Positions 1 to 7,596 of a DNA stretch of 64,000 nt are shown piece by piece (positions within the stretch are counted from its first letter, which is position 1; every line of letters starts with the position of its first letter). The DNA is from Stenotrophomonas sp. 364 (lineage in GTDB: Bacteria; Pseudomonadota; Gammaproteobacteria; Xanthomonadales; Xanthomonadaceae). The stretch is from assembly GCF_009832905.1 (NCBI RefSeq), contig NZ_CP047135.1, forward strand, positions 2,024,001-2,088,000. The letters are read 5' to 3'. The position numbers and the translations under genes are program-made. The notes beneath the pieces were generated by a model. That model was not told where the DNA came from, did no database searches, and was given only the letters and a program-made list of their open reading frames with translations.

Positions 1-1
1 G

Positions 2-535
2 GCCGACGCCGGCAACGTGGCCGATATCGTGCTCATGTGCCAGCGGGGTGGCGACATCGATCTATCCAGGTGGTCGCCGTTGTTCGCCGATGCCATTTCC
101 CCCGCACAGGGCGATCCACCCACGCCCCAACAGATCGGTGCGCGCTATGCAGCGCTGCAGCCGGCCTTTGCGGTATGGAGCGATCCCCAGCTGGCGGCGG
201 ACTTCGCTGATGGCGACGTACCGACGTTCTACCAGCGCATGAGCGGCGTGGACCTGCTCAACTCGCGCGGGCGTGCCCTCACGGTGGATTATGGCCGGAT
301 GCTGGCCTCCCTGCCGGCGCCGAGGCAGCTGCCCGTGGCAACCGCACTTGTCCAGCAATGGGGCGCGCAGGCACCGCTGCAGCCCACCTGGTGGTTCGTC
401 CAGCCGGTGCTGCAGACACAACGTCAGTACCTGCAACAGATGCAGGCACCCGGTGGCTTCAGTACGTTGCGCATCCAGGCTGCGCTGCAGGATCTGCAGC
501 GTTGGCCCAATCGCCCTGACAGCCAGCCCGGATGA
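2..535 (+). CDS. Hypothetical protein, 5' end cut by window edge
   Basis: The frame is open from the first bases of the window, so this is the C-terminal end (about 177 residues) of a longer protein; a GTG at 17 is an internal possibility. I do not recognise the family. The visible part is soluble, rich in Gln, Pro and Trp, with no membrane segment or catalytic motif I can name. It ends with TGA at 533-535, 57 bases before the convergent end of the AraC-type regulator gene. Codon use fits the high-GC background, so it is probably a real gene, but its function cannot be judged from this piece. Confidence 0.5.
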   Translation, partial: ADAGNVADIVLMCQRGGDIDLSRWSPLFADAISPAQGDPPTPQQIGARYAALQPAFAVWSDPQLAADFADGDVPTFYQRMSGVDLLNSRGRALTVDYGRMLASLPAPRQLPVATALVQQWGAQAPLQPTWWFVQPVLQTQRQYLQQMQAPGGFSTLRIQAALQDLQRWPNRPDSQPG

Positions 536-592
536 TGGCAAGGCCGTGCGCAGCTCTCCTCTGCGCCAGGCCTGCGGGTTGGGACGGCAGGA

Positions 593-2101
593 TCAGGTCG
601 GCGGCAGCCGCCGGAAGGCGCGCGGACTGACCCCTACCACCCGGCGGAAGGTCTTCTCGAAATGGCTCAGGTCGCCGAAGCCTACCTGCAACGCGATATC
701 GGTGATGCGCGGACGCAGGCTGGCCCGCAGCAGCTCCTTGGCCTTGCCGATGCGCATCCGCTGCAGCAGCGGCTTGAAAGTGACGCCCAGTTCGCTGCGG
801 AACAGAAAACCGAGGTGGGACTGGCTCACGTGTGCCTGGCGGGCCAGATCGGCAAGCACCAGCGGCTCGGCGAAATGTTCGCTCATGTAAACCAGTGCCT
901 TGCGCAGCGCATCGTGGAGGTCGCTCGACCCTGTCCGGTCCAGCGCCAGGACGTTGGTCACCCAGTCACTGTCGCGACGCCCGCCGCCGGGCGCGGGCAT
1001 CGCTTCGGCCCCCGAGGCCCTGGCCGATCCCGCATCGCCACCGGCGACCGGCAGCGCCGCCGCCAGTGCCGGTGCATGCAGTTGGATGTCGGCGGCGCGG
1101 ATGGGCCGACCGCCGGTCATCACGGCCAGGCGCGCCACCACGCGCTCCATTTCCAGCAGGTTTTCCGGCCAGCGATGCCGCCGCAGTACATCCAGCAGTT
1201 CGTCGGTGAGCGCGCGTTGCGGATCAAAGCCGTAGCGCTCCAGCGTCCGCGACACCAGTGCGGCGATATCGCCGGGACGCTCGCGCAGCGGTGGCACGTC
1301 GCCCACCAGGAATGCCAGCCCGGCCAGCAGCGCACGCGCGAAGCGCCCTTCGCGCACGCACGCCTCCAGGTCCTGGCTGGTGGAGGCCACCACCCGTGAA
1401 TGGCGTTCCGGCGCCACCGTGATGGGCTGGATGCGCTGCGGCAACTGAGCCTGCAGGTGCGGCGGCAGTTCATCGATGGCATCCAGGTACAGCGTTCCTC
1501 CGGCGGCCTGTTCAAACCATGACGCCGGGTCGCCGGGTGGATCGGCGCAGTTGATCTCGATGAACGGCCCCTCCCGCAGCGGGCCGCAGGAGTGCAGTGC
1601 GACTGCGACCTCCATCTTCTCGGTGCCGAATTCGCCGCGCAGCAGCACCGGCAGATGACTGTGCGCGGCTTTTTCCACGAACGCGTCGACCCGACCCAAG
1701 GCGTCGCATACCCCCACCAGCAGGACCGGCCGCCGCAAGCGGGCGTCTGCCCAGGATTGTGCCTCATAGCGCTTGATCAGGTGCGCGCAACGCCGTGCGA
1801 ATACTTCGCGCAGCCCCAGCGTGCTGTCCACGGTGGCCGCACTGCCCCCTTCCAGGTGCAGTTCGCCCAGCAGTTCGCCTGCATAGCGGATCGGGGTTGT
1901 CTGCCCATGTGCCGGGTTGCGGAGGGCGGTATCGCGCGGCACCCGGCGCGTCCCAGCGGAGGCACGGCGCTGCAGATGGAGCGTGCTGCCACGGAAGGCC
2001 TGGTGGCGGGAGAGCTCGTTGACCAGCGCGCCGAGCAGTTCGTGCAACGAACCGTAAGGGCGGTAGGCGCGATGCAGTACTTCACTGACTTGTCTGTACA
2101 T
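593..2101 (-). CDS. AraC-type regulator fused to a degenerate sigma-54-activator ATPase domain
   Basis: This is a 502-residue regulator. Residues 1-115 resemble a sensory N-terminal domain. Residues 125-345 follow the AAA+ fold of NtrC-type sigma-54 activators, and residues 413-500 form an AraC double helix-turn-helix. The ATPase part is degraded: the Walker A motif reads GEFGTEKM (156-163) instead of GETGTGKE, Walker B reads LDAID instead of LDEIG, and the stretch that should carry the GAFTGA loop is missing. It probably cannot drive sigma-54 open-complex formation and instead binds DNA through the AraC end. The ATG at 2101 was chosen because AGAAGGA lies just upstream; in-frame codons further upstream lack this. 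The gene diverges from the DUF3348 operon across a 236-base gap, so it may control that operon (inference). Confidence 0.85.
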   Translation of the reverse strand: MYRQVSEVLHRAYRPYGSLHELLGALVNELSRHQAFRGSTLHLQRRASAGTRRVPRDTALRNPAHGQTTPIRYAGELLGELHLEGGSAATVDSTLGLREVFARRCAHLIKRYEAQSWADARLRRPVLLVGVCDALGRVDAFVEKAAHSHLPVLLRGEFGTEKMEVAVALHSCGPLREGPFIEINCADPPGDPASWFEQAAGGTLYLDAIDELPPHLQAQLPQRIQPITVAPERHSRVVASTSQDLEACVREGRFARALLAGLAFLVGDVPPLRERPGDIAALVSRTLERYGFDPQRALTDELLDVLRRHRWPENLLEMERVVARLAVMTGGRPIRAADIQLHAPALAAALPVAGGDAGSARASGAEAMPAPGGGRRDSDWVTNVLALDRTGSSDLHDALRKALVYMSEHFAEPLVLADLARQAHVSQSHLGFLFRSELGVTFKPLLQRMRIGKAKELLRASLRPRITDIALQVGFGDLSHFEKTFRRVVGVSPRAFRRLPPT

Positions 2102-2305
2102 TGAACGTCCTTCTAGGTTGACATCCTGACGCGCCGCTCCTGCGAGCGGCGCCATGCACGGCGAAGGAGCGCGGCAGCGGCGCATGCGTCAACGCTTTGA
2201 CACGCGCATGCGCACGGCCAGGCTCCTGCCGGATGCTGCGCAATCCATGCCAATACCAGCCATCGCCAGGGGGGCAGGCCTCGTTCAGACAGGCCCGTTG
2301 TCTTT

Positions 2306-2333
2306 CCGGTGTAAAATTCAGCGTTTTAACCGG
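2306..2333. promoter_or_regulatory. Imperfect inverted repeat before the DUF3348 operon
   Basis: An inverted repeat with arms CCGGTGTAAAA and TTTTAACCGG (one extra G in the left arm) ends four bases before the ATG at 2338. It contains the TAAAAT hexamer at 2312-2317, which could serve as a -10 element. Its position suggests an operator or a 5'-UTR hairpin that covers the ribosome binding site of the first gene. No protein is assigned to it. Confidence 0.35.
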
Positions 2334-2337
2334 AACA

Positions 2338-3030
2338 ATGGCGAAACCGCAGCACCGCCCGCCCCTGCCCGGCCCGGCCTTCATCCGTCTGTTGGCAGAA
2401 TTTGCCGACGGCCAGGGGACCCCGACCAGCCCGGACCTGTCCGACCGCCTGAGCCAGTGGGTCGACTGGAACCGTGCGGTGGCGCTGTCGCGGGCGCTGG
2501 ACGGAAGGGTGCCGCCCCCGCCTGCCGAGGCGGTCGCGTTCGATGCCGCCGAGGCGGCCGAATGCGTGCGGGTGCGCTCGGTACTGGCCGCCGCCATCGT
2601 TCAGCAACCTGACCCGCCAAAGCCCGGCGCCACGGACGATGCGACGGCGATCCGCCAACGCGTCGTTGCCCTGCAGCGTTCGATGCAGGCCAACACCGGA
2701 CGGCTGCGTGGCCGCCTGCGCGACATGCTCAGCCTGGCCGGCCCCGAACTGGGGCGGCTGGCCGAGGTGGATGCGGTGATGGAACAGACGCTGAGCCCGC
2801 GCGAGCAGGCGTTGCTGGCCACGGTGCCTGCGCTGCTCGCCCAGCATTTCGAGCGGCTGCGCAACGCGGCGCTGCCAACGCATGTCGAAGGCGAGTCCGC
2901 CGACGCGATGCCTCCCGATGAGGGCTGGCGGCTGCGGTTCAACCACGCGATGCAGAGCGTGCTGCTGGCCGAACTGGATGTTCGTTTTCAACCCATCGAA
3001 GGCCTGCTTGCAGCGCTTCGCCCCCGATAA
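2338..3030 (+). CDS. DUF3348 family protein, first gene of a Zorya-like motor operon
   Basis: A 230-residue soluble, mostly helical protein of the DUF3348 type. It has no signal peptide or membrane segment and no catalytic motif. It heads a four-gene operon with a MotA-like DUF802 protein, a MotB-like OmpA protein and a DUF2894 protein; the next gene starts 10 bases after its TAA. From memory, DUF3348 proteins accompany DUF802/OmpA pairs in many beta- and gammaproteobacteria, and a similar gene set has been catalogued as a variant (type III) of the Zorya defence system, where it would be the ZorF-like component. That assignment rests on gene order and recollection, not a database search. The ATG at 2338 has only a short GGAA close upstream. 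Confidence 0.75.
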   Translation: MAKPQHRPPLPGPAFIRLLAEFADGQGTPTSPDLSDRLSQWVDWNRAVALSRALDGRVPPPPAEAVAFDAAEAAECVRVRSVLAAAIVQQPDPPKPGATDDATAIRQRVVALQRSMQANTGRLRGRLRDMLSLAGPELGRLAEVDAVMEQTLSPREQALLATVPALLAQHFERLRNAALPTHVEGESADAMPPDEGWRLRFNHAMQSVLLAELDVRFQPIEGLLAALRPR

Positions 3031-3040
3031 CTGGGACGTC

Positions 3041-5602
3041 ATGTTCAGAACTAGTCTTTATCTCGTCGTTTTCCTTGCAGGTCTGTTTGCCGCGTGCTGG
3101 ATCGGCGTGGGATACATCGGGTCGAACCCGGTGGGTTTCGCGGTCGCACTGGTGATTGCCGCCTGCTACACCGCCGGGGGCGTCGAGCTGTTCCGCTACC
3201 GCCAGGCTACCGCTGGGCTGGGGCATGCGTTGGCCGATGTGTCGGCGGCCGAGCAGGACCTGGGCGCCTGGTTGCAGCGCGTGCCGGCCAGCCTGCGCAA
3301 TGCGGTGCGCCTGCGCGTGGACGGCGAGCGTGTTGCCCTGCCCGCCCCGGTGCTGACGCCCTACCTGGTGGGGCTGCTGGTCCTGCTGGGCATGCTCGGC
3401 ACCCTGCTGGGCATGATGGCCACGCTGCGCGGTACCGGGCTGGCACTGGAAAGCGCTACCGACCTGCAGGCCATCCGCGGCTCGCTCGGGGCACCGGTGG
3501 AAGGCCTGGCGGTGGCATTCGGCACCTCCATCGCCGGCGTGGCGACCTCGGCGATGCTCGGCCTGCTGTCGGCGCTGTGCCGCCGCGAGCGCCTGCAGAC
3601 CGTGCAGCAGCTCGATGCGCGCGTGGCCACCGACCTGCACCCCCATTCACAGGCATGGCAGCGCAGCGAGACCTTCCGCCTTGCGCAGGCGCAGGCCGCG
3701 CTGATGCCGGCGCTGGTTGAACGCCTGCAGGCGATGACCGCGGCGATCGAGCAGCACAGCCTGCAGGCCAACCAGCAGCTGCTGTCCAGCCAGGAGACCT
3801 TCCATGCCAAGGCCGACGCCGAACACGTCCGTCTGGCGGGCGCGGTGGAGCTGGCGCTGAAAGACAGCATCGCCGCCAGTGCACGCGCGGTGGGCGAGGC
3901 CCTGCAGCCGATCATGGACAGCACCCTCCGCGGCATCGCCGCCGAAACCACCGCCCTGCAGCGCAGTGTCGGCGACGCCGTGCAGCGCCAGCTGGACGGC
4001 CTCAACGTCGGCTTCGAGGCCAGCCGCGCAGCCAGCGCGGACAGCTGGAACAGCGCGATCGCTGCGCAGCAGCAGACCAACCTGGCGCTCACCACCGACC
4101 TGCGCGCGGCGCTGGAGCACCTCACCGCCCAGCACGACCAACGCGCGCTCGGCCTGCTGGATGCGCTGTCGTCGCGTCTGGCGGCCAACGTGGATCACTG
4201 GGCCACCGCACAGGCGGCGCAGCAGCAGACCCATCAGGCGCTCACCGCCGACCTGCGGCAGACGCTACAGCAGTTCAGCGACAGCCATGACCAGCACACC
4301 CTGCGCCTGCTGGACGGGGTGGCGCAGCGCCTGGACGCCAGCGCCAGCAGCTGGACCACCGCCCAGGCCGCGCAACAGCGCACCAACGAAGCGTTGGTCG
4401 TGGAACTGCGCGACGCACTGGCCCGCTTCACCGACCAGCACCAGGAGCAGGCCGGCAGCCTGGCCGAGGCCCTGGCCAGCCGCCTGGACGCCACGGCCGA
4501 GCGCTGGAACAGCAGCCAGGAGCGCCAGCAGCAGGCAAACGCCGCGCTGATCGGCGGGCTGGACAGCACGTTGCAGGGCTTCACCCAGGCCCACGACGCA
4601 CGTGCCAGCGCCCTGCTTGAGACGCTGTCCGATCGCCTGGACGCCAGCACGCGCAGCCACGCCGACGCGTGGCGTGATGCATTGGCCCAGCAGGCGGCCA
4701 CGCATGCCAGCAGCGCTGCGCGCAACGAGCAGGCACTGACTGCCGTGGCCGGCAGCTTCGATACACACGCACGCACCCTCGCCGAGACGATGCAGCACGC
4801 GCACGCCACCCTGCAGGACGCGCTGGAAGCGCGCGACGCGCAGCGACTGGCGGCCTGGAGCGAGGCGTTCGGCACGCAGTCCACTGCGCTGGCCCAGCAG
4901 TGGGCGCAGACCGGCGAACATGTGGCGCGCCGCCAGCAGGACATCTGCGAGACGCTGTCGCGGACCGCGCAGGAGATCACCACCCAGACCCAGGCCCACG
5001 CAAGCGACACCATCGCCGAGATCTCGCGGTTGGTGCAGGTCGCCTCGGAGGCACCGAAGGCCGCCGCCGACGTGGTGGCCGAGCTGCGCCAGAAGCTGTC
5101 CGACAGCATGGTCCGCGACACCGCCATGCTGGAAGAGCGCAGCCGTCTGCTGGCCACGCTGGAAACGCTGCTGGATGCGGTCAACCATGCCTCCACCGAA
5201 CAGCGCACTGCCGTCGATGCACTGGTGACCACTTCGGCCGACCTGCTCGACCGGGTGGGTACGCGCTTCACCGACCACCTCGCCACCGAAACCGGCAAGC
5301 TGGGCGAGGTTGCCGCGCAGGTCACCGGCAGCGCGGTCGAAGTGGCGGCACTGGCCGATGCGTTCGGCGGCGCCATGGAGGTGTTCGGCAGCGCCAGCAG
5401 CGGGCTGGGCGACCGCCTCGCGCAGATCAGCGGCGCGCTCGATGCCTCGCTGGCACGCAGCGACGAGCAGCTGGCCTATTACGTGGCCCAGGCGCGCGAA
5501 GTGATTGACCTGAGCGTGCTGTCGCAGAAGCAGATCATCGAAGAACTGCAGCAGCTGGGCGCGCGCCGCACGGCCGATGCGACCGGGACCGCCACCGCAT
5601 GA
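3041..5602 (+). CDS. DUF802 MotA/TolQ-like protein with a long repetitive cytoplasmic tail (ZorA-like)
   Basis: An 853-residue inner-membrane protein. Predicted membrane helices lie at about 5-25, 31-48, 107-129 and 153-179. The last pair has the small-residue pattern of MotA/TolQ/ExbB proton-channel subunits. Residues 190-850 form a very long, helical, Gln/Ala-rich soluble tail. Within it, residues 336-539 are four tandem copies of an exact 51-residue unit, each starting at a Trp. This layout, a MotA-like core plus long tail, is that of ZorA in Zorya systems, where the tail is proposed to carry signals from the proton motor to cytoplasmic effectors. The stop overlaps the start of the MotB-like gene (ATGA), so the two subunits are probably made in coupled amounts. 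The start at 3041 places the first helix at the N-terminus. Confidence 0.8.
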   Translation: MFRTSLYLVVFLAGLFAACWIGVGYIGSNPVGFAVALVIAACYTAGGVELFRYRQATAGLGHALADVSAAEQDLGAWLQRVPASLRNAVRLRVDGERVALPAPVLTPYLVGLLVLLGMLGTLLGMMATLRGTGLALESATDLQAIRGSLGAPVEGLAVAFGTSIAGVATSAMLGLLSALCRRERLQTVQQLDARVATDLHPHSQAWQRSETFRLAQAQAALMPALVERLQAMTAAIEQHSLQANQQLLSSQETFHAKADAEHVRLAGAVELALKDSIAASARAVGEALQPIMDSTLRGIAAETTALQRSVGDAVQRQLDGLNVGFEASRAASADSWNSAIAAQQQTNLALTTDLRAALEHLTAQHDQRALGLLDALSSRLAANVDHWATAQAAQQQTHQALTADLRQTLQQFSDSHDQHTLRLLDGVAQRLDASASSWTTAQAAQQRTNEALVVELRDALARFTDQHQEQAGSLAEALASRLDATAERWNSSQERQQQANAALIGGLDSTLQGFTQAHDARASALLETLSDRLDASTRSHADAWRDALAQQAATHASSAARNEQALTAVAGSFDTHARTLAETMQHAHATLQDALEARDAQRLAAWSEAFGTQSTALAQQWAQTGEHVARRQQDICETLSRTAQEITTQTQAHASDTIAEISRLVQVASEAPKAAADVVAELRQKLSDSMVRDTAMLEERSRLLATLETLLDAVNHASTEQRTAVDALVTTSADLLDRVGTRFTDHLATETGKLGEVAAQVTGSAVEVAALADAFGGAMEVFGSASSGLGDRLAQISGALDASLARSDEQLAYYVAQAREVIDLSVLSQKQIIEELQQLGARRTADATGTATA
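4046..4657 (+). repeat. Four 153-bp tandem coding repeats in the DUF802 tail
   Basis: Four head-to-tail units of exactly 153 bases (51 codons) begin at the Trp codons at 4046, 4199, 4352 and 4505. Each unit follows the pattern W..A.AAQQQTN.AL...LR..L..FT..HD, then a leucine-rich stretch and a closing RLDA. The period is constant while the sequence has diverged, as expected for an old coiled-coil or superhelical repeat under length constraint rather than a recent slippage product. Confidence 0.9.
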
Positions 5603-6246
5603 GCGACGAGATCGAGGTCGATGGTGAATCCGGTGCACCGATCTGGGCCGCCTTCGGCGACCTGATGTCGGTGCTGCTGGGCGCCTTCGTGCTGATCCTG
5701 GTGGGCGTGGTGGCGCTGCAGCTGGAACTGTCCAACCGGCTGGACCACGAGGTCAAGCAGCGCCAGGCCGAAGCGCAGCGTCGCAAGACGCTGGAGCAGG
5801 CGCTGGCGGTGCCGCTGGCGGCCGGGCGGGTGACCATCGTCGATGGCCGCATCGGCATCCGCGGGAGCGTGCTGTTCGCTTTGAATTCCGACCAGTTGCA
5901 GCCTGAAGGCCGTGAACTGCTCAAGAGCCTGGCCGGCCCGTTGGCCGAGTACCTGTCCTCGCGCGAGGAAATCCTGATGGTGAGCGGCTTCACCGATGAT
6001 CGCCAGGTGCGCGAAGGCAACCGCCAGTTTGCCGACAACTGGGCGTTGTCGGCCGAGCGCGCGCTTACCGTCACCCGGGCGCTGATTGCCGAAGGCGTGC
6101 CCGCCTCGGCGGTGTTTGCCGCCGCCTTCGGTGCCGAGCAGCCGGTGGATTCCAACGCCGAGGAAGCCGGGCGCGCGCGCAATCGCCGCGTTGAAATGGC
6201 ACCGATTCCGCGGCCGAAAGCCACGGCGCCAGCCGATGCCCCGTAA
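5599..6246 (+). CDS. OmpA/MotB-like peptidoglycan-binding stator protein (ZorB-like)
   Basis: A 215-residue protein with one N-terminal membrane helix (about 15-41) carrying Asp21 in the sequence FGDLMSVLLG, where MotB and ZorB have the proton-carrying aspartate. A short linker leads to an OmpA-like domain (about 85-200) with the FTDD segment and the N..LS..RA signature (147-155) that binds peptidoglycan. It should anchor the DUF802 channel to the cell wall and complete a proton-driven stator. It overlaps the DUF802 stop by four bases (ATGA) and overlaps the DUF2894 gene by 11 bases. No flagellar or Tol genes are nearby, which argues against a role as a flagellar stator. Confidence 0.85.
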   Translation: MSDEIEVDGESGAPIWAAFGDLMSVLLGAFVLILVGVVALQLELSNRLDHEVKQRQAEAQRRKTLEQALAVPLAAGRVTIVDGRIGIRGSVLFALNSDQLQPEGRELLKSLAGPLAEYLSSREEILMVSGFTDDRQVREGNRQFADNWALSAERALTVTRALIAEGVPASAVFAAAFGAEQPVDSNAEEAGRARNRRVEMAPIPRPKATAPADAP

Positions 6247-6895
6247 GTCGTTGCCGGTGGCCGCACAGCTCGATGCTTGGCGCTTGCAGCAGCTGGACCG
6301 GATCGACCCGGTGGGCTTTGCGGTGATCGAGGCCTTGCAGTCGCGTGCGCAGGCATATCAGGGCGCAGTGCGACAGCTGCTGGATGCGCGGCTGGCCGCG
6401 CGGGTGGCGGCGTATGCGGCGCGCATTGCCGAGCAGACTGCGCGCACGCCACGCCACACGCGGGCCGCGCCTGCCGCAGACACCGACCGCGCACGTCCGC
6501 TGTCGGGCCTGCTGGCGACGTTGTCCGCGCATGCGGATACGCAGGCACCGTCGGTGCCGCACGACGCCCCCCTCGACACCGCGCCCACACCGGCATTCCC
6601 CGCGCTGCCGGCCATCAGCGAGTTCCGTGACCTGTGGGCCACGGTGCGCAATGAAAGCCAGAAGCGCATCTCGCTGGCGCAGGGGCCCGGCGACGGTGGC
6701 CCGTTGAATTCGGCGGTGCTGGTGCACCGCTCGCTCACCTTGATGAGCGAACTGTCCCCGGGCTACCTGCAGCACTTCCTGATGTACCTGGACAACCTGG
6801 CCTGGCTGGAACAGATGCAACCGCGCACTGCAACGCCGGCGCGTGACGTGGGACGTATCGCCAAGCCGCGCCGCGCCCGCGCCCCGAAGGCCTGA
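6236..6895 (+). CDS. DUF2894 family protein, last gene of the Zorya-like operon
   Basis: A 219-residue soluble protein of the DUF2894 type. It has an N-terminal helical region (DPVGFAVIEAL and following), a low-complexity Ala/Arg/Pro-rich middle, and a more conserved C-terminal half ending in a basic tail. The ATG at 6236 lies inside the end of the OmpA gene, so translation is coupled. As part of the DUF3348-DUF802-OmpA-DUF2894 set it is likely a cytoplasmic partner of the motor; it would correspond to the ZorG-like component if the Zorya reading is right. No nuclease or helicase motif is visible, so the effector function, if any, is unknown. Confidence 0.72.
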   Translation: MPRKSLPVAAQLDAWRLQQLDRIDPVGFAVIEALQSRAQAYQGAVRQLLDARLAARVAAYAARIAEQTARTPRHTRAAPAADTDRARPLSGLLATLSAHADTQAPSVPHDAPLDTAPTPAFPALPAISEFRDLWATVRNESQKRISLAQGPGDGGPLNSAVLVHRSLTLMSELSPGYLQHFLMYLDNLAWLEQMQPRTATPARDVGRIAKPRRARAPKA

Positions 6896-6931
6896 CCGCC
6901 CCGCCGGCACGGCGCGCCCTGCGCTGCGCTG

Positions 6932-6949
6932 GATATACCAAGGTATATC
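6932..6949. promoter_or_regulatory. Perfect palindrome upstream of the magnesium locus
   Basis: An 8-base perfect inverted repeat, GATATACC-AA-GGTATATC, sits alone in the gap between the DUF2894 gene and the mgt genes. Its AT-rich arms stand out in a GC-rich region. It is a likely binding site for a dimeric repressor or activator controlling the mgt transcript; the protein is unknown. Confidence 0.45.
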
Positions 6950-7059
6950 GCCGCTAACCCACGGGCATCTAGGCCTGCGCGCAGCGGGCGCGGACAATAC
7001 GCACACCGGCCAGGCGCACTGCGTCGCCGGCATCGCCCCTTCCACCACCGGACATTTCC

Positions 7060-7158
7060 ATGGATCCCGACCCCGATCCTGCCGGGTGCCGCGCGCCCCT
7101 GGTTCCGCCCCTGCCCTGTTCCACCCCGGCGTCCGGCCGGCGGCGTCCGCACGTCTGA
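7060..7158 (+). CDS. Candidate MgtL-like leader peptide (Asp-Pro repeat start)
   Basis: A 32-codon reading frame upstream of mgtA begins MDPDPDP and stops with TGA at 7156-7158. E. coli and Salmonella MgtL begins MEPDPTP. There, the acidic-proline start destabilises the translating ribosome at low magnesium and so turns on mgtA. The same acidic-Pro alternation, the position in the 5' leader of an mgtA operon, and further prolines downstream make this a strong candidate for an analogous magnesium-sensing leader. The ribosome binding site is weak (GGAC). GC-rich stems follow the stop, but I could not fold them here. The peptide could instead be a chance frame in GC-rich DNA. Confidence 0.55.
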   Translation: MDPDPDPAGCRAPLVPPLPCSTPASGRRRPHV

Positions 7159-7201
7159 GTGCCGGGCGGCCGGCGGGCGCTGCCTGCCCGGAGGCCTTCC
7201 G

Positions 7202-7501
7202 ATGCACTACAAAATCCTCTACATCACCCTGCGCCGCCTGATCCTTGATCGCGACGTGGCCGGCCTGCGCAGCCAGCTGCTGCAGCACGGCGCCCCGTTG
7301 TTCGCACGCGCCCTGGCCCTGGGCTCCGAGCGCGTCATCGCCGACGCCCTGAGCCTGCTGCCGATCTCCGAACGCCTGCGCGTGCTGCGCCACCTGCCGG
7401 CCGCCCTGCGTAGCGCGCTGCTGCCGCTGTGCTCGCGTGTCAGGCCCGGCCCGGCGCGCCCGCGCTGGTCGTTTCCCATCGCCAGCGTCCAGCACGCCTG
7501 A
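7202..7501 (+). CDS. Small MgtE-N-like protein ahead of mgtA
   Basis: A 99-residue protein with a good Shine-Dalgarno (GGAGG) before its ATG. Residues 20-75 are leucine-rich helical repeats of the kind seen in the N-terminal superhelical domain of the magnesium channel MgtE, for example LSLLPISERLRVLRHLP. It has no membrane segment, so it resembles the MgtE cytosolic sensor domain without the channel. It lies 95 bases before mgtA in the same direction, so it may be a small regulator or modulator of magnesium transport. The similarity is pattern-level only. Confidence 0.6.
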   Translation: MHYKILYITLRRLILDRDVAGLRSQLLQHGAPLFARALALGSERVIADALSLLPISERLRVLRHLPAALRSALLPLCSRVRPGPARPRWSFPIASVQHA

Positions 7502-7596
7502 TCTCCGCGCGGCCACGTCCTCACAGGCCGCGCGCAGCCCTGCATCCCGACCCGTGCCGCCCTGCGCGGTGTCGCCTGTCTTTCAAGGAGTTCCCC

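Noticed and set aside
3041..6246. Flagellar MotAB or TolQR stator
   Set aside because: The tail is far too long, the TolR/MotB context is missing, and DUF3348 and DUF2894 flank the pair.
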